A DNA stretch of 64,000 nt from Oceanicola sp. 22II-s10i (lineage in GTDB: Bacteria; Pseudomonadota; Alphaproteobacteria; Rhodobacterales; Rhodobacteraceae), in the NCBI RefSeq assembly GCF_002210105.1, contig NZ_AQQU01000014.1:1-64000 (forward strand). Reading direction: 5' to 3'. The notes under the pieces were generated by a model. That model searched no databases and was not told where the DNA came from. It saw nothing but the letters and a program-made list of their open reading frames with translations. Of the stretch, positions 32,864 through 41,989 are shown in pieces. The translations under genes and the position numbers were made by a program. How positions within the stretch are numbered: position 1 is the first letter of the stretch; each line of letters begins with the position of its first letter.

Positions 32864-34114
32864 TTATTCGACGGTGAACGTCGCGGAGCTGTGCTTGATG
32901 ACATCCCAAACAACGTCAAGATAGTCGGCGCTCCAGTCGGTCAGCGGAACCCAGGTTTCGCCATTCCACTGCTCGACCCGGGTCTTGCCGCCACCACCGT
33001 GGTCTTTGTCGGTCAGTGTAACCGGGGCCATGATGCCGTTTCCATCGAAGTTCTCGATCGATTCATAGGCATTCTTCATGCTTTCCGGTGTGATCGGCCA
33101 ACCGTTTTCAGTAATTGCGATCCGCGCGGCTTCGAAACCGGCCGAGTAGATCGCCATGCCCGTGTTGTAGTACACGTCGCGCACCAGGCTCTCGGGACCG
33201 CTGCCCTTGCCATTGGCATAGTAGGTGTCCAGCATCGTCTTGACGATCGGAACTTCCTGGCCACCGGCCACGTTGGTCCCGCGCAGGATGCCTTTCGCCT
33301 CTTGTGCGCCGATATTGGCGATATCGACTTCGTTCAGCCAGTTCACCGACAGATAGCGGTCGATCGGGAAACGGTTGCGGCGCATTTCCTTCGAGGCGAC
33401 CACATGCCCGCCCGCCAGCAGCCAGCTGATCACGTAGTCAGGCTTGTCGCGGCGGATTTTGCTCCATGCGCCGGCCTGATCCGACCCGGGAAGCGGTACG
33501 GGATACAGCTCCAACTCGAACCCTTCCTTTTCGGAAAGCGTTTTCAGGATCTCGATCGGTTCCTGGCCAAAGGGGTAATCCAGATAGATGAACCCGATCT
33601 TCGCCTTGCTCAAGTCACCGCCCATCTGACCCTTGATGAAGGCAACGTCATTTGCCGCCTGCTGCCAGTACGTCGGACCGACCGGGAAAACCCATTCGAA
33701 CACTTCGCCGTCCACCGCGTCTCCGCGGCCAACAAAAGACTGCATCAACAAGTTCCCGTCCTTCATCGCACGCGGCAGAACCGCGTTCGTGACCGGCGTG
33801 GACAGAAAATTGAATAGGAACACACCTTCGCGCTTGAGCTGCTCATAGCATTCCACACCACGCTGGGGTTCGTTGCCATGATCGCGAATGATGATTTCAA
33901 CCGGATGACCTTCGATACCGCCATTTTCGTTGGTGTACATCGCCAGATCCTGGGCGGCCTGAGCCACCTGCGGCGAAATGAAAGTGTAGGATTTGCTAAG
34001 GTCGAAGCAGAGTCCGAAGCGGATCGGCTCCTTGTCCTGCGCTGCGGCCACAGTCGCGCTTGCTGCCAGCGCGGCAGTCAGTGCCACCGCCCTTATGTGC
34101 TGTTTGACTTTCAT
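32864..34114 (-). CDS. ABC transporter substrate-binding protein (LivK-like), module B copy 1
   Basis: 416 residues. Signal peptide with a likely cut after SATVAAA near residue 24; periplasmic. Type I binding fold opening RFGLCFDLSKSYTF. It is closely similar over its whole length to the copy encoded directly upstream (34,217-35,455), including an almost identical block near EKEGFELELYPVPLPGSDQA. The two arose by tandem duplication. Shared features such as IRDHGNEPQRG suggest the same class of ligand. It is distinct from the module A binding protein. Confidence 0.9.
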   Translation of the reverse strand: MKVKQHIRAVALTAALAASATVAAAQDKEPIRFGLCFDLSKSYTFISPQVAQAAQDLAMYTNENGGIEGHPVEIIIRDHGNEPQRGVECYEQLKREGVFLFNFLSTPVTNAVLPRAMKDGNLLMQSFVGRGDAVDGEVFEWVFPVGPTYWQQAANDVAFIKGQMGGDLSKAKIGFIYLDYPFGQEPIEILKTLSEKEGFELELYPVPLPGSDQAGAWSKIRRDKPDYVISWLLAGGHVVASKEMRRNRFPIDRYLSVNWLNEVDIANIGAQEAKGILRGTNVAGGQEVPIVKTMLDTYYANGKGSGPESLVRDVYYNTGMAIYSAGFEAARIAITENGWPITPESMKNAYESIENFDGNGIMAPVTLTDKDHGGGGKTRVEQWNGETWVPLTDWSADYLDVVWDVIKHSSATFTVE

Positions 34115-34216
34115 GTTCTCTCACTCCCGTTGGTTTGGTTTGGTTTGGGGCTGTGATACCGCTTTGCAAACGCCGCTGCCGCCCCGCGTAGCGTCGCCCT
34201 TCCTGCTACCAGTCTT

Positions 34217-35455
34217 TCACTGCTCGTATTTTGAGGAACTTTTTTTCACCACGTCCCACACGACGTCCGTGTACTCAGAGATCCAGTCGGTTTGCGGCAC
34301 CCAAGTCTCCCCGTCCCACATCTCGATCCGGGTCTTGCCACCGCCGCCATGATCTTCGGCCGTCACCGTAATGGGGGCCATCAGCCCGTTCGCGTCGAAT
34401 CCCTCAAGCGACTCCAGTCCGGCCTTGTAGGATGTCGGAGTGATCGGCAGCCCCTCGGCTTCCGCCGCCTTGCGCGCGGCTTCGAACATGATCGAATACA
34501 TGGCCAGCCCGGTGTTGTAGAAAACGTCCTGCGTCTTCTCGATCGGGCCGGATCCCTCGCCCTTGTCATAAAGCTCGGCCATGATTTCCTGATACAGGGC
34601 AATATCCTGACCGCCCACGACATTGGTCCCGCGCTTGATACCTTTGGCGGCCTCTTTACCGATGTTGGCGATATCGACTTCGTTCAGCCAGTTGACCGAG
34701 ATGTATTTGTCCATCGGAATGCGATTGCGCTGCATCTCTTTCGAGGCAACCACATGGGCACCGCCCAGCATCCAGACAATCACATGATCTGGGTTGTCCC
34801 GGCGCACCTTGGACCACACACCGGCCTGGTCGCTGCCAGGCAGTGGCACGGGGTACAGTTCAAGCTCGAAACCCTCTTTCTCGGACAGGGTTTCCAGGAT
34901 CTCGATCGGCTCCTGCCCGAAGGGATAATCGAAATACACAAACCCGACCTTCACATCTGACAGATCGCCGTCATGCAATTGCTTGATGTAGGCGACATCG
35001 TTGGCGGCCTGTCCCCAATAGGTCGGCCCGATCGGATAGACCCAATCGAAGACGGTGCCATCAACGGCATCGCCGCGCCCGACAAGCGACTGCATCAGGA
35101 TACGCCCGTCTTCCATGGCCCGCGGCAGGATAGCCAGAGACACCGGAGTGGACAGGGTATCGAAAACAAAGACGCCCTCGCGGCTGAGTTTCGAGTAGCA
35201 CTCGATTCCGCGCTGCGGTTCGTTCCCGTGGTCACGCACGATGACTTCGACCGGTTCCCCACCGATGCCGCCCTTCATGTTGATGAGCTTGGCAAGGTCC
35301 ATCGCGGCCTGCGAAACCTGCGGCGTGGCAAAGGTATAGGCCTTGCTGAGATCGTAGCAGATGCCGATCTTGAATGGCTCGGCCAGCGCCTGGGTGCCGA
35401 ACAGCGCCCCGCCAACCATTGAAAATACAGCCAGCGCTTTGGTAAGTTTCTTCAT
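34217..35455 (-). CDS. ABC transporter substrate-binding protein (LivK-like), module B copy 2
   Basis: 412 residues with a signal peptide ending near GTQALA (about residue 25). It has the same fold and nearly the same blocks as copy 1, such as VRDHGNEPQRG and VGRGDAVDG. It lies 33 bases downstream of the LivF-like gene and about 100 bases upstream of copy 1, the gap carrying a short TTTGG repeat. Two binding proteins feeding one importer can broaden substrate range. Which copy is dominant is not visible from the sequence. Confidence 0.9.
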   Translation of the reverse strand: MKKLTKALAVFSMVGGALFGTQALAEPFKIGICYDLSKAYTFATPQVSQAAMDLAKLINMKGGIGGEPVEVIVRDHGNEPQRGIECYSKLSREGVFVFDTLSTPVSLAILPRAMEDGRILMQSLVGRGDAVDGTVFDWVYPIGPTYWGQAANDVAYIKQLHDGDLSDVKVGFVYFDYPFGQEPIEILETLSEKEGFELELYPVPLPGSDQAGVWSKVRRDNPDHVIVWMLGGAHVVASKEMQRNRIPMDKYISVNWLNEVDIANIGKEAAKGIKRGTNVVGGQDIALYQEIMAELYDKGEGSGPIEKTQDVFYNTGLAMYSIMFEAARKAAEAEGLPITPTSYKAGLESLEGFDANGLMAPITVTAEDHGGGGKTRIEMWDGETWVPQTDWISEYTDVVWDVVKKSSSKYEQ

Positions 35456-35488
35456 TTTTTCCTCCCTGAACAGTTTTCGAATAGTACG

Positions 35489-36304
35489 TTAGCTCAGCCA
35501 ACGTTTGCGTCGGCTGTAGTGCTTGACGTTGTGAAAATCGGTCTCTCCGCCGCCTAGATAGAACTCCTGAATGTCGGAGTTGGATTTGAGCGCCTCGGCC
35601 GTGCCGTGCATAACGACGCGGCCGTTTTCGATAAGATACCCTTGCGAAACGATCTCCAGAGCTGCCAGGGCGTTCTGTTCCACCAGCAGGACGGACAGCC
35701 CCTCATCCTTATTGATCTTTTGCAGGATGCCGAAGATTTCCTCGACCAGGAACGGAGCAAGCCCGAGACTTGGTTCATCAAGCATCAAAAGCTTCGGCTG
35801 GGTCACGAGGGCCCGCCCAATGGCAAGCATCTGTTGCTCACCACCCGACAAATAGCCTGCTTGCGAATTTTTGCGTTCGGCAAGCCGTGGAAAATAGGCG
35901 TAAATCTTGTCCTTTTCCGCATTCAGCGTCGATCGGGACATTCCGCGCGGCGCGGCGGCGGTCAGGTTCTCGTCGGGGGTCAGATGTTCAAAGACCCGCC
36001 GCCCTTCGATGACATGACAGATGCCCATCTCGACGCGTTTTTGCGCGAGCGCTTCGGTAATGTCCGTTCCTTGGAACGTTATCTCACCTCGGCTGATGCG
36101 TCCGCGCTCGGCTTTCAAAAGACCGCTGATCGCTTTCAACGTGGTGCTTTTTCCCGCTCCGTTCGACCCCAAAAGCGCGATCATCTCGCCTTTTGGAACC
36201 TGGACCGATACACCTTTGATCGCCAGCATTACATTGTCGTACAGCACCTCGACACTGTTCATGGACAGAATGTTCTGGGCTTCAACTTTTTCTTGCATCG
36301 GCAT
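35489..36304 (-). CDS. Liv-type ABC transporter ATP-binding protein (LivF-like), module B
   Basis: 271 residues. Walker A is GSNGAGKST, the signature is LSGGEQQMLAIGRAL, and Walker B is LMLDEPSLGLAPFL. The tail HNVKHYSRRKRWLS parallels the basic tail of the module A LivF. It lies 5 bases after the LivM-like gene. Starts at ATG 36304; a second ATG further in (MNSVEVLYD) would also give a complete ATPase domain. Confidence 0.92.
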   Translation of the reverse strand: MPMQEKVEAQNILSMNSVEVLYDNVMLAIKGVSVQVPKGEMIALLGSNGAGKSTTLKAISGLLKAERGRISRGEITFQGTDITEALAQKRVEMGICHVIEGRRVFEHLTPDENLTAAAPRGMSRSTLNAEKDKIYAYFPRLAERKNSQAGYLSGGEQQMLAIGRALVTQPKLLMLDEPSLGLAPFLVEEIFGILQKINKDEGLSVLLVEQNALAALEIVSQGYLIENGRVVMHGTAEALKSNSDIQEFYLGGGETDFHNVKHYSRRKRWLS

Positions 36305-36309
36305 TTCCC

Positions 36310-37383
36310 TTATTTCTTGAACTGATCGAAGGGCCAGACCATCAGGTAGTCTCTGATGTTGCCGTAGAGTTTTCCCAAACCAAGCGGTTCGATCAGAAGG
36401 ATAATGACGATCAGCGCGCCATAGACCGCGTTGGGGATGTGGGCGAGCGTTTCAACGTTGATCTGCATGCCAAGCCCGTCACTCAGCGTGACGACGAGAC
36501 CGTTCACGATACCCGGAACAAGAAGGATCAGGGCAACACCGAAATAGGAACCGATAATGCTGCCAAGGCCGCCAACAATCACCATCGCAAGAACCTGGAT
36601 CGAAACGGCAACCGAGAATTGCTCGGGTGCGGCGAGAAAGAAAAAGGTGGCAACAAGCAACGCACCGCTGACGCCTGCGATGAACGAAGAAGTCGCGAAT
36701 GCGAGGATTTTGTAGTAGAAACTGTTCACACCCAGGATCGCGGCGGCAAAGTCTTTTTCCCGGACAGCGACCAAGGCGCGACCGAGTCCAGTACGCTTGA
36801 GATTAAGCATGAAGATCGTCACCAACACACACCAGCCGAAGGCGACATAGTAGAAGCCAGTATCAGTGGTAATCTCTTGCCCCAACAACGCCAGCGTCGG
36901 CGACTGGAGCGATGCGTGTGAGCCCCCCGAGATCGCCGGCGAGTGGGTCAGAACCCAGTCCATCACGAACTGCATCGCAAGAGTGGTAAGGGCGAGATAG
37001 AGGCCCTTGACCCGCAAAGCGGCAAAAGCGAACAGGCTGCCGATCACGGATGACGTCAACCCGCCAATGATCAGGGCGAATTCCCACGGCACCCCGAAAC
37101 GCGCGGCATGGATAGACGAATACGCTCCGACGGCCATGACCGCAGCATAGCCCAAGTGCAGTTGGCCGGCCCAACCTGTCACCAGGTTCAGCCCCAAAGC
37201 GGCGGCCGTCCAGATCAGCCAGGGAAGCATGTAGCTGTTCAGATAAAGCGACGGGATGATGAATGGCGCGGCAAGGCCGATCAGAAAGATGAAAGCTGTC
37301 AGATTTCTGTCGGCAGGCACCTTGAAGATACGGCTGTCCGAAACGTAGTCGGCGTGATGGACGCCGGAAAGTCTGTAAAACAT
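36310..37383 (-). CDS. Liv-type ABC transporter permease (LivM-like), module B
   Basis: 357 residues with about ten membrane segments. The hallmark VTGWAGQLHLGYAAVMAVGAY is a variant of the LivM loop, and the C terminus contains LIEPLGLGKLYGN. It pairs with the LivH-like protein, whose gene ends 3 bases before this start. The roughly 25 residues before the first membrane segment (HHADYVSDSRIFKVPADRN) are hydrophilic. Confidence 0.92.
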   Translation of the reverse strand: MFYRLSGVHHADYVSDSRIFKVPADRNLTAFIFLIGLAAPFIIPSLYLNSYMLPWLIWTAAALGLNLVTGWAGQLHLGYAAVMAVGAYSSIHAARFGVPWEFALIIGGLTSSVIGSLFAFAALRVKGLYLALTTLAMQFVMDWVLTHSPAISGGSHASLQSPTLALLGQEITTDTGFYYVAFGWCVLVTIFMLNLKRTGLGRALVAVREKDFAAAILGVNSFYYKILAFATSSFIAGVSGALLVATFFFLAAPEQFSVAVSIQVLAMVIVGGLGSIIGSYFGVALILLVPGIVNGLVVTLSDGLGMQINVETLAHIPNAVYGALIVIILLIEPLGLGKLYGNIRDYLMVWPFDQFKK

Positions 37384-37386
37384 GCC

Positions 37387-38274
37387 TTACACCCTTTCGA
37401 TGTCGTGACGACCGAACAGCCCGTGCGGACGGATCATGACGGTAAGAATGAGCACGGCGGCGACGATAAGCTCACGGCTTCCGCCTCCGACAAGCGGATC
37501 GAGGAAATCAGCGCCAACGTTTTCGACGACGCCCAGGATGATGCCTGCGATCACGGCGCCAAGGATACTGTCGAGACCACCGAGAACGGCAACCGTCAGA
37601 CCTTTGAGAAGCAACAGCGACAGCGCCTGATCGACACCCTGAATCTCACCCCAGATGACGCCAGCGGCGACGGCAACAACGGATGCCAATGCCCAGGATA
37701 ACCCAACGCCGCGCTCAACCGAGATACCTACCGACCACGAAGCCATGTAATCATCCGCGATCGCCCGCAACTTGATCCCGGTCCGGGTTTGGAAGAACAG
37801 CATGAAGCCGACAAACAAGGCAAGCGCGACACCGGCACCGACCAGATGGATGCGGCTGATGAAGATGTCGCCCAGGAACAGCGGATCATAGCTGACGCCC
37901 AGTTCCATCGAACGCGACGTTCCGCCCCAGATGGCAAGTGTCGTACCCCGCAGGAATATGTCGAGGCCAAGTGTCAGCATCAGGATCATGACGACCGGGC
38001 GACCCGCGAGACGACGCAGGGCAACACGCTCGATGCCGAACCCAAGGCCGAACATGACAACCGCAGCCAGAGGAATGGCCAGCCACAAGGGCAAACCCAC
38101 ATCGCGCGCCAGCGCCAGGACCACATAGGCACCCACCATGGTCAGCCCACCCTGCGCCAGATTGGGCACCGAGGACGCTTTGTAAATCAGCACGAGGCCG
38201 ATGGCGAAAAGCGAATATAACAGACCCGTCAAGGCTCCGTTGATCGCAAGCTCTGATAGAAAGACCCAGTCCAT
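37387..38274 (-). CDS. Liv-type ABC transporter permease (LivH-like), module B
   Basis: 295 residues, about eight membrane segments. Marks are NGALTGLLYSLFAIGLVLIY, VPNLAQGGLTMVGAY and a C-terminal LILTVMIRPHGLFG. The ATG directly follows the TAA of the ligase gene (no gap), with an AGGGAGG ribosome site inside the ligase end, so translation is coupled. It is parallel to the module A LivH-like gene, which also follows its ligase directly. Confidence 0.92.
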   Translation of the reverse strand: MDWVFLSELAINGALTGLLYSLFAIGLVLIYKASSVPNLAQGGLTMVGAYVVLALARDVGLPLWLAIPLAAVVMFGLGFGIERVALRRLAGRPVVMILMLTLGLDIFLRGTTLAIWGGTSRSMELGVSYDPLFLGDIFISRIHLVGAGVALALFVGFMLFFQTRTGIKLRAIADDYMASWSVGISVERGVGLSWALASVVAVAAGVIWGEIQGVDQALSLLLLKGLTVAVLGGLDSILGAVIAGIILGVVENVGADFLDPLVGGGSRELIVAAVLILTVMIRPHGLFGRHDIERV

Positions 38275-40194
38275 TTATACCTCCCTGACGGGAAGGCTTC
38301 TTTCGACCTTCCCTACTTCCCCGGTCTCGTAAGTCACCTGCGCGCTTACGTGGACCTCTTTTGAACCGTCGTAGAGCGCCGCGATCACGTCAGCATAGCG
38401 TTCCTGAACGACCTTGCGCCGCAGTTTTCGTGTCCGTGTGATTTCACCATCGTCCGGGTCGAATTCTTTCGGCAGACTGACAAAGCGTTGCAGGCGCAAT
38501 GGCTCGGTGACGGCCTTGTTGACCCGTTGGAACGCCTCGCGAAGCAACGTCGCGACCTCTTCACGCTGAGAAAGATCGGCATATGACACGTAAGGTACGC
38601 CGTTCACTTCGGCCCAGTGCCCCACGGCCTCGAAATCCACGCAGACCATCGCCGTCAGTTCCTTCAGCCCGGCGCCAATCACGGCCGCATCCTTGATATA
38701 CGGGCTGAATTTCAACCGGTTCTCGATGTAGTTTGGAACGTAACGTTCACCGTCGGCGGTGTGCATGACCTCGGATACACGCCCAAGAACAACCAGGTGT
38801 CCGTCGTCCTCCAGATAGCCGGCATCACCTGTATGCAGCCACCCGCCGTCAAGGGCTTCGGCGGTCGCTTCGGGTTTGTTGAAGTACCCTTCAAACACGC
38901 TGTCCGAGCGCACCAGGATCTCACCGTCTTCGGCAATGCTGACCTCGACGCCAGGCGCGGGTTTGCCAACCGTATGAAGACGGACCTCGCCCGGAGCCTG
39001 AATCGCGTTGATCGCGCTGTTCTCGGTCTGGCCGTAGAGCTGACGCAACTTGATCCCCAGGGCGCGGTAGAACACAAAGGTGTCTTCCCCGATCGCTTCA
39101 CCGCCGGTGAACGCATTCTTGAGGCGGCTCATCCCGAACTGGTCCTTGATCGGACCGAAAACAATCGCCTCGCCCAGAAGCCGGCCCAATGGCTCAAGAA
39201 CACCGCCGCTTTTGCCATTCAGCTTGCGCGTTTCCGCCGCGATGGCCCGATCCATGAAAAAATGGTACAGCCATTTCTTTAAAGGGGTCGAATTTTCGAT
39301 ACCAACCTGGATTGTCGTCAGCATCTGGTCCCAGCTTCTTGGCGCCGCCAGATAGAATGTCGGAGCGATCTCGCGCATGTCGCGCACGACCGTTTCCTGG
39401 CGCTCAGGCACATTCACGGTGAAACGCCAAAGGAGTGCCGCGGCAACGGTTATGGCGTAGTCTCCCACCCAGGCCATCGGCAAGTACGCGAGGATCTCCT
39501 CATTTTCGCCGAAGGCACCCGCCGCATGTCCATTCCGAGCAGCAGCAAGAACGTTCTTCTGACTCAGTACGATGCCCTTCGGCGCGCCCGTCGTTCCGGA
39601 GGAGTGCAGAAAAATGGCCGGATCTTCCGGCTTCGCACGACTAAGCAGTTCCTCACTCAGGCCCGGGGTTTCGTTCAGATCGTGCTGACCAACTTCGATC
39701 AGGTGATCCCAGGACAACAGCCCTTCAACCTCGTAGAAGCCAAGACCGCGCGCTTCATCATAAATGATGTGGTCGATGCCCTCGGCGCCCGCGTCCTTCA
39801 GTTCCAGGATCTTGTCAACCTGTTCCTGATCTTCGGCGATGGCCGCGACGATTTCGACTTCGCCAAGAAAGTGCCGGAGTTCTTCGAGCGTCGCGCCGGG
39901 ATAGGCAGGCATTGCATAGGCACCCAGCAACGAAATAGCCAGCATTCCGCCATACAGCCGCGCCCGGTTGTCGCCCAGGATAAGCACCGCCTTGCCCGGT
40001 GTTACGCCGATTTTCTCAAGCCCGGCCGCGCAGGCCAGCACCTCTTCGGCGTATTCCGCCCATGTGGTTTCCTTCCAGATCCCACGCTCTTTTTCGCGAA
40101 GCGCGATTTCCGAACCGTGTTTCGAGGCGTTCCGCGCCAGAATTGCGCCGATCGTGTCGCCGCCCGAAGACTGTTTCTTCGTCAAATCAGTCAT
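38275..40194 (-). CDS. Long-chain acyl-CoA synthetase (AMP-binding), module B
   Basis: 639 residues. The P-loop HSSGTTGAPKG is near residue 196, followed by YGQTENSA and LHTGDAGYLEDDGHLVVLGR. The C-terminal DDGEITRTRKLRRKVVQERY is nearly the same as the matching block of the module A ligase. It activates the imported acid to its CoA thioester. It starts 8 bases inside the LivG-like gene and is followed without gap by the LivH-like gene, so ligase and transporter are made as one unit. Confidence 0.92.
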   Translation of the reverse strand: MTDLTKKQSSGGDTIGAILARNASKHGSEIALREKERGIWKETTWAEYAEEVLACAAGLEKIGVTPGKAVLILGDNRARLYGGMLAISLLGAYAMPAYPGATLEELRHFLGEVEIVAAIAEDQEQVDKILELKDAGAEGIDHIIYDEARGLGFYEVEGLLSWDHLIEVGQHDLNETPGLSEELLSRAKPEDPAIFLHSSGTTGAPKGIVLSQKNVLAAARNGHAAGAFGENEEILAYLPMAWVGDYAITVAAALLWRFTVNVPERQETVVRDMREIAPTFYLAAPRSWDQMLTTIQVGIENSTPLKKWLYHFFMDRAIAAETRKLNGKSGGVLEPLGRLLGEAIVFGPIKDQFGMSRLKNAFTGGEAIGEDTFVFYRALGIKLRQLYGQTENSAINAIQAPGEVRLHTVGKPAPGVEVSIAEDGEILVRSDSVFEGYFNKPEATAEALDGGWLHTGDAGYLEDDGHLVVLGRVSEVMHTADGERYVPNYIENRLKFSPYIKDAAVIGAGLKELTAMVCVDFEAVGHWAEVNGVPYVSYADLSQREEVATLLREAFQRVNKAVTEPLRLQRFVSLPKEFDPDDGEITRTRKLRRKVVQERYADVIAALYDGSKEVHVSAQVTYETGEVGKVERSLPVREV

Positions 40195-40993
40195 GCGACC
40201 CTCCGATATATGCCTCGATGACCCGCGGGTCCTTCACAACCTCCTTGGGGATGCCACTGGCGATCATTTCACCATAATTCAGGGCCAGCATCCGATCACA
40301 AATGCCGGTGATGACATCCATATGGTGTTCGATCAGCAGAACGCTGACGCCGCGTTCGGCACGGGCATCCAGAATGAAACGGGACATATACCCTTTCTCT
40401 TCCTGGTTCATGCCGGCCATCGGTTCATCGAGAATCAGCATCTGTGGCTCGGCCACCAATGCCCGCGCCAGCTCGACCCGTTTTTTCAACCCGATCGGAA
40501 GGCCATCGACCAACTCATGCCGGATGCTCTCGAGTTGTAGAAACTCGATCACCTCTTCGACGATCTTGCGGTTTTCGATTTCTTCACGCTGTGCTGCCCA
40601 CCAGTAAAGCGCGGTGCGCAGAACGCCCGGTTTCATGTGGATGTGCCGCCCCAGCAGGATGTTGTCCAGAACGCTCATCCCGTTGAACAAGGCAAGATTC
40701 TGGAACGTCCGGGCGACGCCGAGCTTGGCAACCTTGTGAGGTGCCGTACCCGTGATTTCCTTTCCTGCCAACCGCACAGTCCCCACATTCGGTGGGTAGA
40801 ACCCGGTAATTGCGTTCGTCAGTGTTGTCTTGCCGCTGCCGTTCGGGCCGACAAGTCCAAAGATTTCCCCCTGCCGAATGACGAGGTCCACACCGGTGAC
40901 AGCGACGATGCCGCCGAACCGTCGCTCGACCCCGCTGCACTCCAGTATCGCCCCATCATCGGCTCCGATTGCTGTTTTAATCTTAGTCGTCAT
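40187..40993 (-). CDS. Liv-type ABC transporter ATP-binding protein (LivG-like), module B
   Basis: 268 residues. Walker A is GPNGSGKTT, the signature region is LPIGLKKRVELARAL, and Walker B is LILDEPMAGMN. It is the first gene of the module B operon and is followed by the ligase, two permeases, LivF and two binding proteins. Its N-terminal 20 residues (through GADDGAILECSG) are a leader before the ATPase fold. No member of the shared palindrome family is seen upstream; 37 bases separate it from the SDR stop, so it may be co-transcribed with that gene from promoter site 4. Confidence 0.93.
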   Translation of the reverse strand: MTTKIKTAIGADDGAILECSGVERRFGGIVAVTGVDLVIRQGEIFGLVGPNGSGKTTLTNAITGFYPPNVGTVRLAGKEITGTAPHKVAKLGVARTFQNLALFNGMSVLDNILLGRHIHMKPGVLRTALYWWAAQREEIENRKIVEEVIEFLQLESIRHELVDGLPIGLKKRVELARALVAEPQMLILDEPMAGMNQEEKGYMSRFILDARAERGVSVLLIEHHMDVITGICDRMLALNYGEMIASGIPKEVVKDPRVIEAYIGGSHD

Positions 40994-41030
40994 CTAGATA
41001 TCATTGTCCCCCTAAGGTTCACGGCCAACA

Positions 41031-41885
41031 TCAGGTAATCCGGAAGTAGTCCGGCCGCCCCGTTGGCCATGGATCCCCCCACAATTGCTGCCCACCGTCG
41101 ATGTTCAGAACTTCTCCGGTTACGAATTTCCCTGAATTCGCCGCCATATAGACAACCCCTTCAGCGACATCCCATTCGTCCCCGGCGTGCCGCATCGGGT
41201 TGGAGTCCTGAAAGGTCGCAGAACCCTCCGGAGGGTAGTTCCCGAAACCGTTGCTTTCGCAGCAACCCGGCGCCACGCAGTTCACTCGGATACCGTGCGG
41301 GGCCCACTCCACCGCAACCGACTTGGACAGGTAAACTACTCCTGCCCGGGCCGCACAGGTATGCGCGATGCCGGGCATGCCGCGCCAGATATCGGCCACG
41401 ATGTTGACGATGGAGCCCGATTGCTTGTTGGCAACCCAGTGGCGCGCCGTGGATTGCATCATCCACCACGTGCCGTTCAGGTTGGTGTCTATGACCGCAT
41501 TCCAGCCCTTTGGACTAAACTCCAACGCTGCTTGCGGAAACTGACCCCCAGCATTGTTCACCAATACGTCAATCGCCCCGAACTCCTGGTTCGTCTTGGC
41601 GACAAAATCCTCGACCTGCTCAGGCTCCCGGATGGTCATAGGCACAGCGAAAACTTCGCCCCCGAAACTTTCAAGGAACTCCTTGGCCAAAGCCAGTTTC
41701 TCTTCGTTGCGTCCATTGATCGCCAGATTGGCCCCGAGCCTTGCGAACAAGGTCGCAATTGCCAGCCCCAATCCGCCTCCGGCCCCGGTCACCACAACGA
41801 CTTTGCCGGTGAATAAACCGCTTGCGTAAACGGTTGCACGTTTTGATAGGTCCTCCCTCGAAGACCCAAACTGCGTCTTATTCAC
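41031..41885 (-). CDS. SDR family protein of the 2,4-dienoyl-CoA reductase type (no Tyr-x3-Lys)
   Basis: 284 residues from GTG 41885, which follows GGGAGGAGG at the right distance; ATGs at 41906 and 41900 would place that site inside the coding part. TGAGGGLG (about 33-40) and LVNNAGG are clear. At the usual Tyr-x3-Lys site the protein reads IAHTCAARAGV, so both residues are changed, as in peroxisomal-type 2,4-dienoyl-CoA reductases and some trans-2-enoyl-CoA reductases. The C terminus is GEVLNIDGGQQLWG. It is the first gene after promoter site 4 and precedes the module B LivG gene. Confidence 0.85.
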   Translation of the reverse strand: MNKTQFGSSREDLSKRATVYASGLFTGKVVVVTGAGGGLGLAIATLFARLGANLAINGRNEEKLALAKEFLESFGGEVFAVPMTIREPEQVEDFVAKTNQEFGAIDVLVNNAGGQFPQAALEFSPKGWNAVIDTNLNGTWWMMQSTARHWVANKQSGSIVNIVADIWRGMPGIAHTCAARAGVVYLSKSVAVEWAPHGIRVNCVAPGCCESNGFGNYPPEGSATFQDSNPMRHAGDEWDVAEGVVYMAANSGKFVTGEVLNIDGGQQLWGDPWPTGRPDYFRIT

Positions 41886-41923
41886 GACGCCTCCTCCCAT
41901 TCCCATTAGGGGCAGCTGCCAGT

Positions 41924-41952
41924 AATCTAACGGGTGTTAGAAAATTGGTCAA
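41924..41952 (-). promoter_or_regulatory. Promoter of the SDR - module B unit with overlapping operator (site 4)
   Basis: On the minus strand TTGACC (41952-41947), 17 bases, TAGATT (41929-41924), the best promoter match of the set. CTAACGGGTGTTAG (41927-41940) has one mismatch in the palindrome arms. The 15 bases around TTGACCAATTTT are nearly the same as at site 1, in front of module A. Confidence 0.65.
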
Positions 41953-41989
41953 GACAACTTTTCCCACCAGCCCCGCCCGTTATCTCCGA

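Noticed and set aside
34130-34150. TTTGG repeated about four times between the two binding-protein genes
   Set aside because: A very short repeat with no partner elsewhere in the window; probably slippage, not a regulatory array.
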